Shown: positions 15,756-22,903, counted from the stretch's first letter. The stretch: 23,813 nucleotides of DNA from JANOYY01 sp031418035 (GCA_031418035.1 JANOWU010000085.1:1-23813); one strand, 5' to 3'. Notes: generated by a model not told the origin, from the sequence alone. Numbers and translations are program-made.

Positions 15756-17087
15756 TCAGGTGAAGGGGACGAGCACGGGAGCCGAGTCGGGCGGTACGTC
15801 GGTTGGTGGGGGAGAGGGTGCGGTCGAAACAGGTCGGTCGGCGCGGCGAGCTCGGTGCTGAGGGCGGTAGACGGCAGCCGCGCAGATCAGCGCGGTGATG
15901 CCGCCGAGGGCGAACGGCACTCGGGCCGATGTGGCCTCGATGACCCATCCGACGAGCAGCGCGCCGAACGGCGTCGTCCCGAACAAGGCCATCTGGTGCA
16001 GGGCCATGACCCGTCCTTGCATGGACGGTTCCGTGGCCTGTTGAAGCACGACTGTCGTGACCGATTGGAACGACGCAGAGGCGAAGCCGAGCACGACGCT
16101 CATGGCGACGAACGGCCAGAACCCGGGGGCGAGGGACAGAGCGAGGCACGACACAGCAAATCCGGCCAGGGCAATCCCGAGTGTTCGACGTGGGTGCGGT
16201 TTGACCCCGGCGATGTAGATACCACCGGCGATCGAGCCGACGGCGCTGACACTCATGGCGATGCCCACCGACCCGGCGCCGCGATGGAACCCGAAACGCA
16301 CCATCGACGGGAACGTGGTGGGGAAGTTGTAGGCAACGGTGCCGACAATGCTCATGACGAGCAACGGTCGAGCGACATCGCGATGGGTGCGCACGTATGC
16401 GAAACCTTCGCGAAGCTTTCCTTTCGATCGCCCGAGCGTCGGACGATGCACGAGTTCAGATGAGCGCAGCGCAAGCAACGCCCCGATGACGACGACGTAC
16501 GACGCAGCGTTCACGATGAAACAGGCCCCGACGCCAACGGTCGCGATGAGCGCACCGGCGAGCGCCGGTCCGATGAGGCGTGAAACCGAGGCGATCGTGC
16601 TGTTGGTCGCGACTGCACTAGGGAGCAGTTGCGGTCCAACGAGTTCATACAGGATCGCTTGCATCGCCGGGCGTTCGACCGCCAAGGCGATTCCAAACAC
16701 AAGCGTCAGGGTGTAGATCCACCAGATCGTGACGTGACCCGACAGGGCTACGACGGCGAACGTCGTGGCCAATAGACCGGACACCGCCGATGTGGCGACG
16801 AGAATGCGACGGTTGTCGAACCTGTCGGCCAACACGCCAGCCGATGCACCGAGCAACAGCAGCGGGAGGAACTGCAACGCCATCGTGATACCGAGCCGAT
16901 CGCTGCGATTCGTCAACTCCAAGACCAGCCAGGTGACCGCAAGGGCATGCGTCCACGAACCGATGCTCGAGATCGTTTGGCCGACGAAGTACAGCCGGAA
17001 GTTCCGGTTGCCGAAGGCCGCGAAACGATGCCCCGAGTCCGTCGAATTCGTGTCGCCCCTAGTTCTCGTGTCGCCCGGTGTCGCCAT
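15756..17087 (-). CDS. MFS exporter (MFS_3 / EntS-like)
   Basis: A 443 aa transporter with about 12 membrane helices. The early segment FRLYFVGQTISSIGSWTHALAVTWLVLELT and the motif-A version GVLADRFDNRR (about residues 84-94) are characteristic of the MFS_3 family, to which the enterobactin exporter and macrolide exporters belong. NRNF at the N-terminus and the hydrophilic Pro/Ser/Asp-rich tail (about 410-443) are cytoplasmic. Efflux of a siderophore, antibiotic or other amphiphile is the likely role; the substrate is unknown. It starts 6 bp after the ABC ATPase stop and ends 18 bp before the FtsX permease start. It thus splits an ABC ATPase from its permease, which is an unusual arrangement. 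Confidence 0.9.
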   Translation of the reverse strand: MATPGDTRTRGDTNSTDSGHRFAAFGNRNFRLYFVGQTISSIGSWTHALAVTWLVLELTNRSDRLGITMALQFLPLLLLGASAGVLADRFDNRRILVATSAVSGLLATTFAVVALSGHVTIWWIYTLTLVFGIALAVERPAMQAILYELVGPQLLPSAVATNSTIASVSRLIGPALAGALIATVGVGACFIVNAASYVVVIGALLALRSSELVHRPTLGRSKGKLREGFAYVRTHRDVARPLLVMSIVGTVAYNFPTTFPSMVRFGFHRGAGSVGIAMSVSAVGSIAGGIYIAGVKPHPRRTLGIALAGFAVSCLALSLAPGFWPFVAMSVVLGFASASFQSVTTVVLQQATEPSMQGRVMALHQMALFGTTPFGALLVGWVIEATSARVPFALGGITALICAAAVYRPQHRARRADRPVSTAPSPPPTDVPPDSAPVLVPFT

Positions 17088-17093
17088 GACGGA

Positions 17094-17903
17094 TCAGCCG
17101 CCGAGGTGTTTGAAGTAGTCGAGAACGATTGCCGCGGTCGGATCGACGAGGTCGCCGACGATGCGGCCGTCCGCGAGGAACACGGCTCGATCCGCATACG
17201 CGGCAGCGGTCGGGTCGTGGGTGACCATCACGACGGTCTGGTCGAGCTCGCGCACGGCGTTGCGCAGGAACGTGAGGATTTCGGCACCGGCGTGAGAGTC
17301 GAGATTGCCGGTTGGCTCATCGGCAAAGATGATCTCGGGCCGCGAGGCCAGGGCGCGGGCCACGGCGACGCGCTGCTGCTGCCCTCCGGACAACTCCGAT
17401 GGTCGATGAGTCAAACGGGTACACAGACCGACCGTGTCGATGACGTGGTCGAGCCATGCCGGATCCGGCTTGCGCCCCGCCAGCGACATCGGGAGCGTCA
17501 TGTTCTCCAACGCGTTCAACGTCGGGATGAGATTGAACGACTGGAACACGAACCCGATGCGGTCACGACGCAGTCGAGTGAGCTCGGCATCGCGCAGTGT
17601 TGCGAGATCGACGTCGCCAATGCGGATCGAACCCGATGTCACGGTGTCGAGCCCGCCGAGGCAGTGCAACAGGGTCGACTTCCCCGACCCGGACGGACCC
17701 ATCAACGCCGTGAACCGTCCGGCTTCGAACCCGATGCTCACACCGTCGAGAGCGTGAACGATGGCGTCGTGGGCGCCGTACGTCTTCGTGACATCGACCG
17801 CGGAGGCGACGACGCGGCGTTGCGTCGGTGGCGAGGTGAGGGGTGAGGTGAGGGGTGAGGTGAGGGGTGAGGTGGGTGGGGTGAGGACATCAGTAATAGT
17901 CAT
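17094..17903 (-). CDS. ABC transporter ATPase, MacB/LolD type
   Basis: A 269 aa nucleotide-binding subunit. Walker A GPSGSGKST lies at about 69-77, the Q-loop at Gln121, the signature LSGGQQQ at 171-177, Walker B IIFADE at 191-196, followed by the D-loop (GNLDS), and the switch His sits in VTHD. The family normally works with FtsX-like permeases such as the one two genes downstream. The ATG at 17903 was chosen because longer versions run into clearly non-coding, hydrophilic sequence antisense to the kinase gene. Residues about 10-24 are a Pro-Leu-Thr-Ser tandem repeat encoded by three perfect 12-bp copies, an unusual addition before the first strand. First gene of the operon, divergent from the kinase gene. 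Confidence 0.9.
   Translation of the reverse strand: MTITDVLTPPTSPLTSPLTSPLTSPPTQRRVVASAVDVTKTYGAHDAIVHALDGVSIGFEAGRFTALMGPSGSGKSTLLHCLGGLDTVTSGSIRIGDVDLATLRDAELTRLRRDRIGFVFQSFNLIPTLNALENMTLPMSLAGRKPDPAWLDHVIDTVGLCTRLTHRPSELSGGQQQRVAVARALASRPEIIFADEPTGNLDSHAGAEILTFLRNAVRELDQTVVMVTHDPTAAAYADRAVFLADGRIVGDLVDPTAAIVLDYFKHLGG
17833..17876. repeat. 12-bp in-frame minisatellite in the ABC ATPase gene
   Basis: The unit GAGGTGAGGGGT is repeated perfectly three times (17833-17844, 17845-17856, 17857-17868) with a partial fourth copy to 17876. On the coding (minus) strand each unit encodes four residues (Ser-Pro-Leu-Thr). The 12-bp period keeps the frame, so copy number could vary between strains without breaking the gene. 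Confidence 0.9.
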
Positions 17904-17980
17904 GACAATCACGATGCGCCTCGGCCCCGGGCTGGCACATCGGGCCAGCGGGCGCTCGTTCGTGCCGACGGGTTGAACGT

Positions 17981-18012
17981 CGTGGTCCCCTACTCGCCCA
18001 GCAGGGGCCACG
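17981..18012. promoter_or_regulatory. Long dyad between the divergent ABC and kinase genes
   Basis: CGTGG-T-CCCCT (17981-17991) pairs with AGGGGCCACG (18003-18012): ten base pairs with one bulged T and an 11-nt loop. It lies in the 165 bp between the ATPase start and the preferred kinase start. It could be an operator for the response regulator or an mRNA leader structure. Confidence 0.35.
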
Positions 18013-18068
18013 ATGATCTCATCCTCTGGGGCGATGCACCTGAGGCTGCGGGGGTCTACGGTCAAACG

Positions 18069-20168
18069 GTGAGCTTGCACCAAGTGGTTCGACGCGATCT
18101 CCGCGCCCACGCGTGGGACTATGCCCTCGCCGGGGCGATGGCCGCCGTCGCCGTGGTCGCGCTCGTCACTCGGATCGACGTTCAAGACAGTGACGCGCAT
18201 CTCTTCCGGCCGGACACCTGGCTGGTTTGGGTGGTAACGATCGCCGTGTGCGCCACCCTCATCGGTCGACGCCGCTGGCCGCTGGTAGCGCTCGCCTCCG
18301 GCCTCATCCTGATCGTCCCGCTTGAATTCTCCCGTCAGCGCGACACCGTTGCGTTCTTCGCGTTGGTGATCACGCTCTACAGCGTGGCCGCCTACCTCCC
18401 GCCCAGACTCGCGTGGCGCGGCATTGCGCAGTTGGCGGCCTTTTACCTCATCCTTCTCGCGACCGGAACTGTCGCGCTCACCGCTGTGCCTGCGTTGGGC
18501 GTGCTGTTCCTGATCGTGGCGTTTGCCTTCGGTCTCGTGATTCAGCGCAATAGAGTCCGCGAACATCGTGAATCAGAGATCGCGGTTGGCCGCGCGGCTG
18601 CGGCGACACTCACCGCCGAAGGAGAAGCCGCCGACGAACGTCTCCGCATGGCCCAGGAACTGCACGACGTCGTCGCCCACTCGCTCAGCGTGATAGCTGT
18701 GCAAGCAGGGATCGGTGCTCACCTCATCGACCGCGAGCCGGCCGAAGCGGCCCGATCGCTCGATGCCATTCGCAGCACCTGCGACACGACTGGGACCGAA
18801 CTCGATCGGCTGGTGGCGATCCTGCGGAATGGCATCGGCTCCGAAGCGACCGCAGCGCCGTCCGTCGCCAATGTTTCAACGCTCGTCGAGCAGATTCGCA
18901 GCGCCGATCTCGCGGTCGTTCTCGTCGTCGAAGGCGATATGGAAGCCGTCCCTGCCGGCCTCTCCCTCGCGGCGTATCGCATTGTCCAAGAGGCACTCAC
19001 CAACATCGTCCGCCATGCCGGAAGGGCGATCGAAGTGACCGTGACGATCCTTGCCACCGACGACCACATCGAGCTGACGGTTGATGACAATGGTCGCGGC
19101 ATTGCCGCGCAGGGAGTGCCCGTCCGGGGTGGACGCAACGGACTCGTCGGCATGCGAGAACGAGCCCAGATGTATGGCGGCGACGCACACGCGGGGCCGA
19201 GGCCGGGTGGTGGGTTTCGGGTGCAGGCGACGCTCCACCGCCGTGGTGACTCCGACCCTTACTCCGGCGCTTACTCCGATGGCTACGGCCCAACGCAACA
19301 TCGAGACGACATTCCGAATCCCACGGCAGCGACAAACCTGCGTCATGTTCACAACAGTCTGTCGCCGTGGATGTGGGACGCGGCGCTGGCATTGCTGACG
19401 GTCACCATCGCCATTCTCGAGGTGATCGCGACCCATCCATCAATCACCGGGCCACACTTCACGCCGACTGGTGTTTGGGCCGTGGCGCTTCGCGTCGGAT
19501 GTGCGGCGACACTGGCCCTACGGCGACGCTTCCCGATAGTCGGCTACACCATTGCCTGGGTTCTCGGCGTGGCGTTGATCATCGGCGACTACCAGTTCGG
19601 GATCCTGACCTTGGTGTTGTTGATCGGGCTGTATTCAGTCGTTGCCTACGCAACGCCTTGGCGTGTCGTTGTTGCCCTCGTCGAGACGTTTGTCGGCCTC
19701 GTGATCGTCGCCTGGTCCGAACCGCCCGACCTCAGCATCGCGGGAGCGGTCTGGGCCAGCGTCTTCTTCGCAGCATCGGCCATCACCGGACACGTCGTCC
19801 GACGCGACCGATGTCGGCGAACGACCGAACTGAACGAACGCCAAGACGATGCCGCGGCGCGTACCCGCCACGCCCGCCTCGTCGTCACCAGCGAGCGGCT
19901 CCGAATCGCCGACGAGCTCGGCTCCATCATCAGTCAGTCGATCGACACGATCGCCCGCCACGCCGAATCCGGTTCCCGGCTTATCGACGACGGCACCGAC
20001 GCGACCCGCGATGCCCTTCAAACCATCTCAAGGATCAGTCGTGATTCGCTCCACGACCTCAGACGTTTGCTCAAACAACTCCGCACGACGACGGATCCGA
20101 CGAGTTACTCACCGATTGCATCGACGTCCGAAACGGCCGACGTGACCACGGTTGGTGCAGCTCGATGA
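18069..20168 (+). CDS. Tandem histidine kinase: active HisKA_3 module fused to a degenerate second module
   Basis: A 699 aa membrane protein. Module 1 has about six helices (16-157), a HisKA_3 dimerisation segment with phospho-acceptor His199 in ELHDVVAHS, and a HATPase domain with N-box Asn312 (EALTNIVRHA), G1 box DDNGRGI (339-345) and GLVGMRERA. After a linker (about 392-432) a second module repeats the design: about five helices (434-575, sharing LYSVxAY with module 1) and a HisKA_3-like helix pair, RLRIADELGSIISQSIDTIA. Here the His is replaced by Gly618, and the chain ends without any ATPase domain. The normal family length is about 400 aa. The GTG at 18069 is my preferred start; a TTG at 17973 would add 32 unconvincing residues. 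The stop overlaps the response regulator start (ATGA). It probably controls the divergent export operon. Confidence 0.88.
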   Translation: MSLHQVVRRDLRAHAWDYALAGAMAAVAVVALVTRIDVQDSDAHLFRPDTWLVWVVTIAVCATLIGRRRWPLVALASGLILIVPLEFSRQRDTVAFFALVITLYSVAAYLPPRLAWRGIAQLAAFYLILLATGTVALTAVPALGVLFLIVAFAFGLVIQRNRVREHRESEIAVGRAAAATLTAEGEAADERLRMAQELHDVVAHSLSVIAVQAGIGAHLIDREPAEAARSLDAIRSTCDTTGTELDRLVAILRNGIGSEATAAPSVANVSTLVEQIRSADLAVVLVVEGDMEAVPAGLSLAAYRIVQEALTNIVRHAGRAIEVTVTILATDDHIELTVDDNGRGIAAQGVPVRGGRNGLVGMRERAQMYGGDAHAGPRPGGGFRVQATLHRRGDSDPYSGAYSDGYGPTQHRDDIPNPTAATNLRHVHNSLSPWMWDAALALLTVTIAILEVIATHPSITGPHFTPTGVWAVALRVGCAATLALRRRFPIVGYTIAWVLGVALIIGDYQFGILTLVLLIGLYSVVAYATPWRVVVALVETFVGLVIVAWSEPPDLSIAGAVWASVFFAASAITGHVVRRDRCRRTTELNERQDDAAARTRHARLVVTSERLRIADELGSIISQSIDTIARHAESGSRLIDDGTDATRDALQTISRISRDSLHDLRRLLKQLRTTTDPTSYSPIASTSETADVTTVGAAR

Positions 20169-20836
20169 CCACGCCGATACGAGTCGCCGTCGCCGACGAT
20201 CAAGCCCTCGTGCGTAGCGGATTCCTCGCGCTGCTCGGCGCGGAGGACGGCATCGACGTTGTCGGCGAAGCGGCCAACGGCTACGAAGCCGTGAAGCTTG
20301 CCAAACGCGAGCGACCCGACGTGATCCTGATGGACATCCGCATGCCCGAGATGGACGGCCTCGAAGCCACACGAGTGATCACCGCCGACCCAACTCTCGT
20401 CGCCGTGCGCATACTTATCCTTACCACCTTCGACCTCGATTCGTACGTGCACGAAGCACTGCGAGCTGGCGCGTCCGGCTTCCTTCTCAAAGACACGCTA
20501 CCGACCGAACTCCTTGCCGCAGTGCGAGTGGTCGCCGCGGGCGAGGCACTTCTTGCGCCGAGCATCACGCGGAGACTCATCGAAGACTTCGTCCGACGAC
20601 CGATCGCCACGACCAACGACCCGCGACTCAGCCAACTCACCCCACGCGAACGCGAAGTGCTCGCGGCGGTCGCTCGCGGACTCTCCAACGCCGAACTCGC
20701 CGCGGAACTCTTCATGAGCCATGCGACCGCAAAAACACACGTGAGCCACCTCCTCACGAAACTCACCGCACGCGACCGCGCCCAACTCGTCGTCGCCGCC
20801 TACGAAACCGGCCTCATCGCTCCGGGACAATTCTGA
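20165..20836 (+). CDS. NarL/FixJ family response regulator
   Basis: A 223 aa two-domain regulator. The receiver domain (about 5-120) has the acidic pair D11/D12, phospho-acceptor Asp57 in VILMDIRMP, Thr87/Thr88 in LTTF and Lys109 in LLKD. A LuxR-type HTH (about 157-215) follows, with LTPREREVLAAVARGLSNAELA and the recognition helix around ATAKTHVSHLLTKL. All residues needed for phosphorylation are present, so it should take phosphate from His199 of the overlapping kinase gene (4-bp ATGA overlap). Likely targets are the divergent ABC-MFS-FtsX-LLM operon and possibly its own operon. The IS3 remnant begins within about 10 bp of its stop codon. Confidence 0.93.
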   Translation: MTTPIRVAVADDQALVRSGFLALLGAEDGIDVVGEAANGYEAVKLAKRERPDVILMDIRMPEMDGLEATRVITADPTLVAVRILILTTFDLDSYVHEALRAGASGFLLKDTLPTELLAAVRVVAAGEALLAPSITRRLIEDFVRRPIATTNDPRLSQLTPREREVLAAVARGLSNAELAAELFMSHATAKTHVSHLLTKLTARDRAQLVVAAYETGLIAPGQF

Positions 20837-20846
20837 CCGCCTCGCC

Positions 20847-21028
20847 GAGATCGGTACACAGCGCTCGATCGGGGACCTCGCCGACAACTGCTGGTACGTA
20901 CGACGCCTCCACTCCAAGCTCTGAGACGTCGGACCAACCGAGTACGAAACCAATTACTATGCACACCTACGGACCTTGAACCAAGATCCGAACCGGCCCG
21001 AGATCTGCTGGAAAGACCGGCCGATTCA
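20847..21028 (+). mobile_element. IS3-family insertion sequence remnant (transposase C-terminus and right end)
   Basis: Reading from 20847, the frame gives IGDLADNCWYVRRLHSKL, a stop (TGA at 20922-20924), then DVGPTEYETNYYAHLRTLNQ. This is the RRLHS-xL-xD-xxPxEYExxYYA pattern at the C-terminus of IS3-family DDE transposases (integrase core rve), with a nonsense mutation where a Gly usually follows Leu. About 20 bp after the homology, 21004-21028 read in reverse begins TGAATCGGCCGGTCTTTCC. This resembles known actinobacterial IS3 terminal repeats of the TGAACCGCCCCGG...TTTCC type, so 21028 is the likely element end. The rest of the element is gone, and its left edge sits next to the response regulator stop. 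The motif is read directly; the family likeness is from memory. Confidence 0.65.
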
Positions 21029-21234
21029 GTGTGCCTCGCCGGAACCCGGACCAGGCGATCTGACCGGGGGAGCACACGGACAAGCAGCGCATCGGTACCC
21101 GCCGCCCCGACGATCAACACCATCAAGACACCGACGAACAGCGACCCGTCGACGCCCTTGAGCAGGACCGCAAGGGCCAGCATGACCACAGCTCACACCA
21201 CCGCATTCCACGACCTCACGCGCTGACGCGACAT
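21029..21234 (-). pseudogene. Small membrane protein gene, broken by a stop codon and by the IS3 end
   Basis: An ATG at 21234 has an excellent ribosome binding site (GAGGAGAGGAG, six bases upstream) and opens MSRQRVRSWNAVV followed by an in-frame TGA. The same frame then continues, VVMLALAVLLKG, LFVGVLMVLIVGAAG and TDALLVRVLPRSDR, a strongly hydrophobic stretch of about 30 residues. It runs on into the IS3 terminus at 21028 without its own stop. It reads as a membrane protein with a nonsense mutation at codon 14 and a 3' end removed by the insertion element. A rescue start at 21183 or 21189 is possible but lacks a good binding site. Family not recognised. Confidence 0.4.
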
Positions 21235-21674
21235 AACCGACTCCTCTCCTCAGCACCAGCATGCACCCAACAGGCGACACGAAGCAGAGCCCAACGTCCC
21301 GAACGGGCGGGCCGTCGTGGGTGCCTTCGGCGTAACCTACAGCCTCAAGCGGTCCAGTCAGCGGCCAACTGACGAGGGCGCGCTCAGGCGTCCGGACAGG
21401 CGGGATACTGATCGGCGAGGTGGGCGAGGACTGGTGTGGACGCCTCGGTTGAAGCGCCGGCCCGGGCCGCGCCGTAGTGCACCGCCGCAGAGACCGGCGA
21501 CGGGGGGTGTGCGTGCTCGCAGAACCGCGCCAAATCGGGTGGTGCTGCCGCACTCAACGCGAGCGCCACGCGCCCCGGGAGGACGCCAGCTTCATCATGA
21601 GACTCATGATGTCACCACACGCGTCCCGGCGAAGCTCGAATGGCGCCTCACAGAGCCGGTGTTGTGGGGTAGGC
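21235..21674. other. Scar-like region without a supported gene
   Basis: No frame here has a ribosome binding site plus a recognisable family. A 61-codon minus-strand frame (21384-21569) has coding-like third positions but no likeness I can name. It may be the end of a lost gene. The only structured element is the palindrome at 21593-21611. Confidence 0.4.
21593..21611. repeat. Perfect 19-bp palindrome
   Basis: CATCATGAG-A-CTCATGATG: perfect 9-bp arms around a single A. It sits 63 bp beyond the 3' end of the toxin gene. There is no T-tract, so it is more like a protein-binding or attachment-type site than a terminator. Confidence 0.6.
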
Positions 21675-21998
21675 CTAATAGACGATGTCGAGTGCGTATC
21701 GGAGTGCTCGGTCGAGTTGCGCGCGTTTGATTTCGTCGAGGGAACCTACGGGTCGTTCGTCGAGATCTTCGAGCGGCACGGTGAGCACGTTGTCGCAGTT
21801 GATCACACAGGTTTCTGGCAGCCCTTCGTCGGGACCGATTTCGACTTCTGATCTAATTCCGCGAATTGTGCGGGTAATCGGAGCGCACGTCACTGCGTTA
21901 CGAACTGAAATTCCTGCGTCACGAGTGAGAATGCACACTGGGCGTCGTCCGGCGGGGTCGCCGAGATCGGCCCAGTAAATATCGTTTCGAGCTACCAC
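21675..21998 (-). CDS. mazF: MazF/PemK-type endoribonuclease toxin
   Basis: A 107 aa protein with the MazF fold. The N-terminal strand IYWADLGDPAGRRPVCIL holds the conserved G-x-RPV segment. APITRTIRG supplies the Thr/Arg catalytic region, followed by IGPDEGLPETCVINCDNVLTVP and the helical end LDEIKRAQLDRALRYALDI. MazF toxins cut mRNA at short motifs and stop growth when the antitoxin is lost. The start is a GTG at 21998, overlapping the antitoxin end by 7 bp, the usual tight coupling. The length is normal. The cleavage motif cannot be predicted. Confidence 0.92.
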   Translation of the reverse strand: MVARNDIYWADLGDPAGRRPVCILTRDAGISVRNAVTCAPITRTIRGIRSEVEIGPDEGLPETCVINCDNVLTVPLEDLDERPVGSLDEIKRAQLDRALRYALDIVY

Positions 21999-22243
21999 GC
22001 GGGTGCGGTTTTTGCTGCGAGCCGAGCAGCGGATCGGATCAGAGCTGCGTCGGGTGGCTGGCGTTTGTAGGCCGCGATGAGTTCGATGTCGTTGGTTCGT
22101 TCGGTATCGGCGTCTATTACGGCTTGTGCGCCGCGGCGCAGTAGCTCTGAGCGATTTGTGTCGAGTGCTTTGGCAATTCGGTCGAGATGTTCGACCAGGT
22201 CGTCGTCAAGTTGAACCAGGACTTCTCTTCTCGGCATGACCAT
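21992..22243 (-). CDS. Ribbon-helix-helix (CopG/MazE-like) antitoxin
   Basis: An 83 aa antitoxin (81 if the second Met at 22237 is used). The N-terminal ribbon REVLVQLDDDLVEHLDRIAKALDTNRSELLRRGAQAVIDAD is a clear RHH DNA-binding domain (about 5-48). The C-terminal part ending in AAKTAPAW is the expected toxin-binding tail. It overlaps the toxin gene by 7 bp. A perfect inverted repeat with 10-bp arms covers the start codon, so RHH-mediated autorepression is very likely. A TAGATA at 22253-22248 (minus strand) may be the -10 box, and no ribosome binding site precedes the start, so the mRNA is probably leaderless. Confidence 0.88.
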   Translation of the reverse strand: MVMPRREVLVQLDDDLVEHLDRIAKALDTNRSELLRRGAQAVIDADTERTNDIELIAAYKRQPPDAALIRSAARLAAKTAPAW

Positions 22244-22263
22244 ATGCTATCTAATATGGTCAT
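22236..22263. promoter_or_regulatory. Antitoxin operator: perfect inverted repeat over the start codon
   Basis: ATGACCATAT (22236-22245) and ATATGGTCAT (22254-22263) are perfect 10-bp arms separated by 8 bp. It overlaps the antitoxin start codon(s) and the proposed -10 box, as expected for a toxin-antitoxin autoregulation site. Confidence 0.8.
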
Positions 22264-22480
22264 CGAGCGGCAACCGCTTGGCCGCCACCCGGCGTTACGG
22301 GGCACCCTTCTTCTGCTGTTCGCACTCGAGCGGTCGCTCTTCACGGCTGCGGCTCGCGCATGTGGGTAACGCTCGTTGCGGGATGCCCTCGGGATCGGCC
22401 CTACCCATTACGCGACCTACTTCGAGTGGACTACTTCGGTCTTGCGTGGCTGGAGTCGTAGTGCGCTTCGTTGCTGGTGA
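22256..22480 (+). pseudogene. Possible relic of a small helix-turn-helix gene (DUF3263-like)
   Basis: One frame reads LLLLFALERSLFTAAARACG, a TAA at 22367-22369, then RSLRDALGIGPTHYATYFEW and ends at a TGA at 22478-22480. The pattern FERS...(L/I)R-x-x-(L/F)G-(I/L)-x-x-T-x-Y resembles the short actinobacterial DUF3263 HTH proteins, but with a stop codon in the middle and a spacing that differs by about two residues. It overlaps the end of the HxlR gene on the other strand. Weak; may be chance. Confidence 0.2.
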
Positions 22481-22790
22481 TATCAGGATTGTTGGTGCTC
22501 GCCCAGTCGCAGATGGCGATGTAGATCGGGCGCAGGGTTCGGCCGAGGTCGGTCACCGAGTATTCGACCCTTGGCGGGATCGACTCGAAAAAGGCTCGGT
22601 GCACGAGGCCGGCGCGTTCGAGGTCGCGTAGCTGCTTGGTGAGCATACGTTGGCTCACGTCCGGGATCAGGCGGCGCAGTTCGGAGAACCGCTGTGTGCC
22701 TTGTTCGATGAGTGCGTACATGATCGCTGGTCGCCAGCGGCTACCGATCAGGGCCATCGCTGCTTCGACCTTTTCGACGTTCGGGTCCAT
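22431..22790 (-). CDS. HxlR family transcriptional regulator (second)
   Basis: A 119 aa winged-helix regulator. The core is typical: MALIGSRWRPAIMYALIEQGTQRFSELRRLIPDVSQRMLTKQLRDLERAGLVHR (about residues 12-65), wing VEYSVTDLGRTL, and C-terminal helix IYIAICDWA for dimerisation. There is one Cys, in the last helix. The ATG at 22790 is preceded by GGAG at about nine bases; a longer version would begin in the divergent operator region. It is divergent from the SnoaL-like gene, which it probably represses. Two imperfect dyads lie between them. Confidence 0.87.
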   Translation of the reverse strand: MDPNVEKVEAAMALIGSRWRPAIMYALIEQGTQRFSELRRLIPDVSQRMLTKQLRDLERAGLVHRAFFESIPPRVEYSVTDLGRTLRPIYIAICDWASTNNPDITSNEAHYDSSHARPK

Positions 22791-22823
22791 GGGAGTTCTC
22801 CAGAGAGAGCTGGTTACAAGAAT

Positions 22824-22864
22824 GTGCCTACTTGTCAATAGGTACCAGGTTCTTCAGAATAACC
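22824..22864. promoter_or_regulatory. Divergent promoter with two dyads (HxlR/SnoaL pair)
   Basis: Plus-strand promoter: TTGTCA (22832-22837), 17-bp spacer, CAGAAT (22855-22860). Two imperfect palindromes overlap it. The first is GTnCCTA...TAGGnAC (22824-22845), covering the -35. The second is GGTT-n-TTC-n-GAA-n-AACC (22848-22864), covering the -10. GGTACC occurs at 22841 and again at 22893. Confidence 0.5.
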
Positions 22865-22903
22865 ATTCGCCATCGCCATCGCCAACGATAGAGGTACCAA
22901 CCT

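Noticed and set aside
17904..18566. Long upstream extension of the ABC ATPase frame
   Set aside because: Highly charged, low-complexity translation lying antisense to the kinase membrane domain; typical shadow frame.
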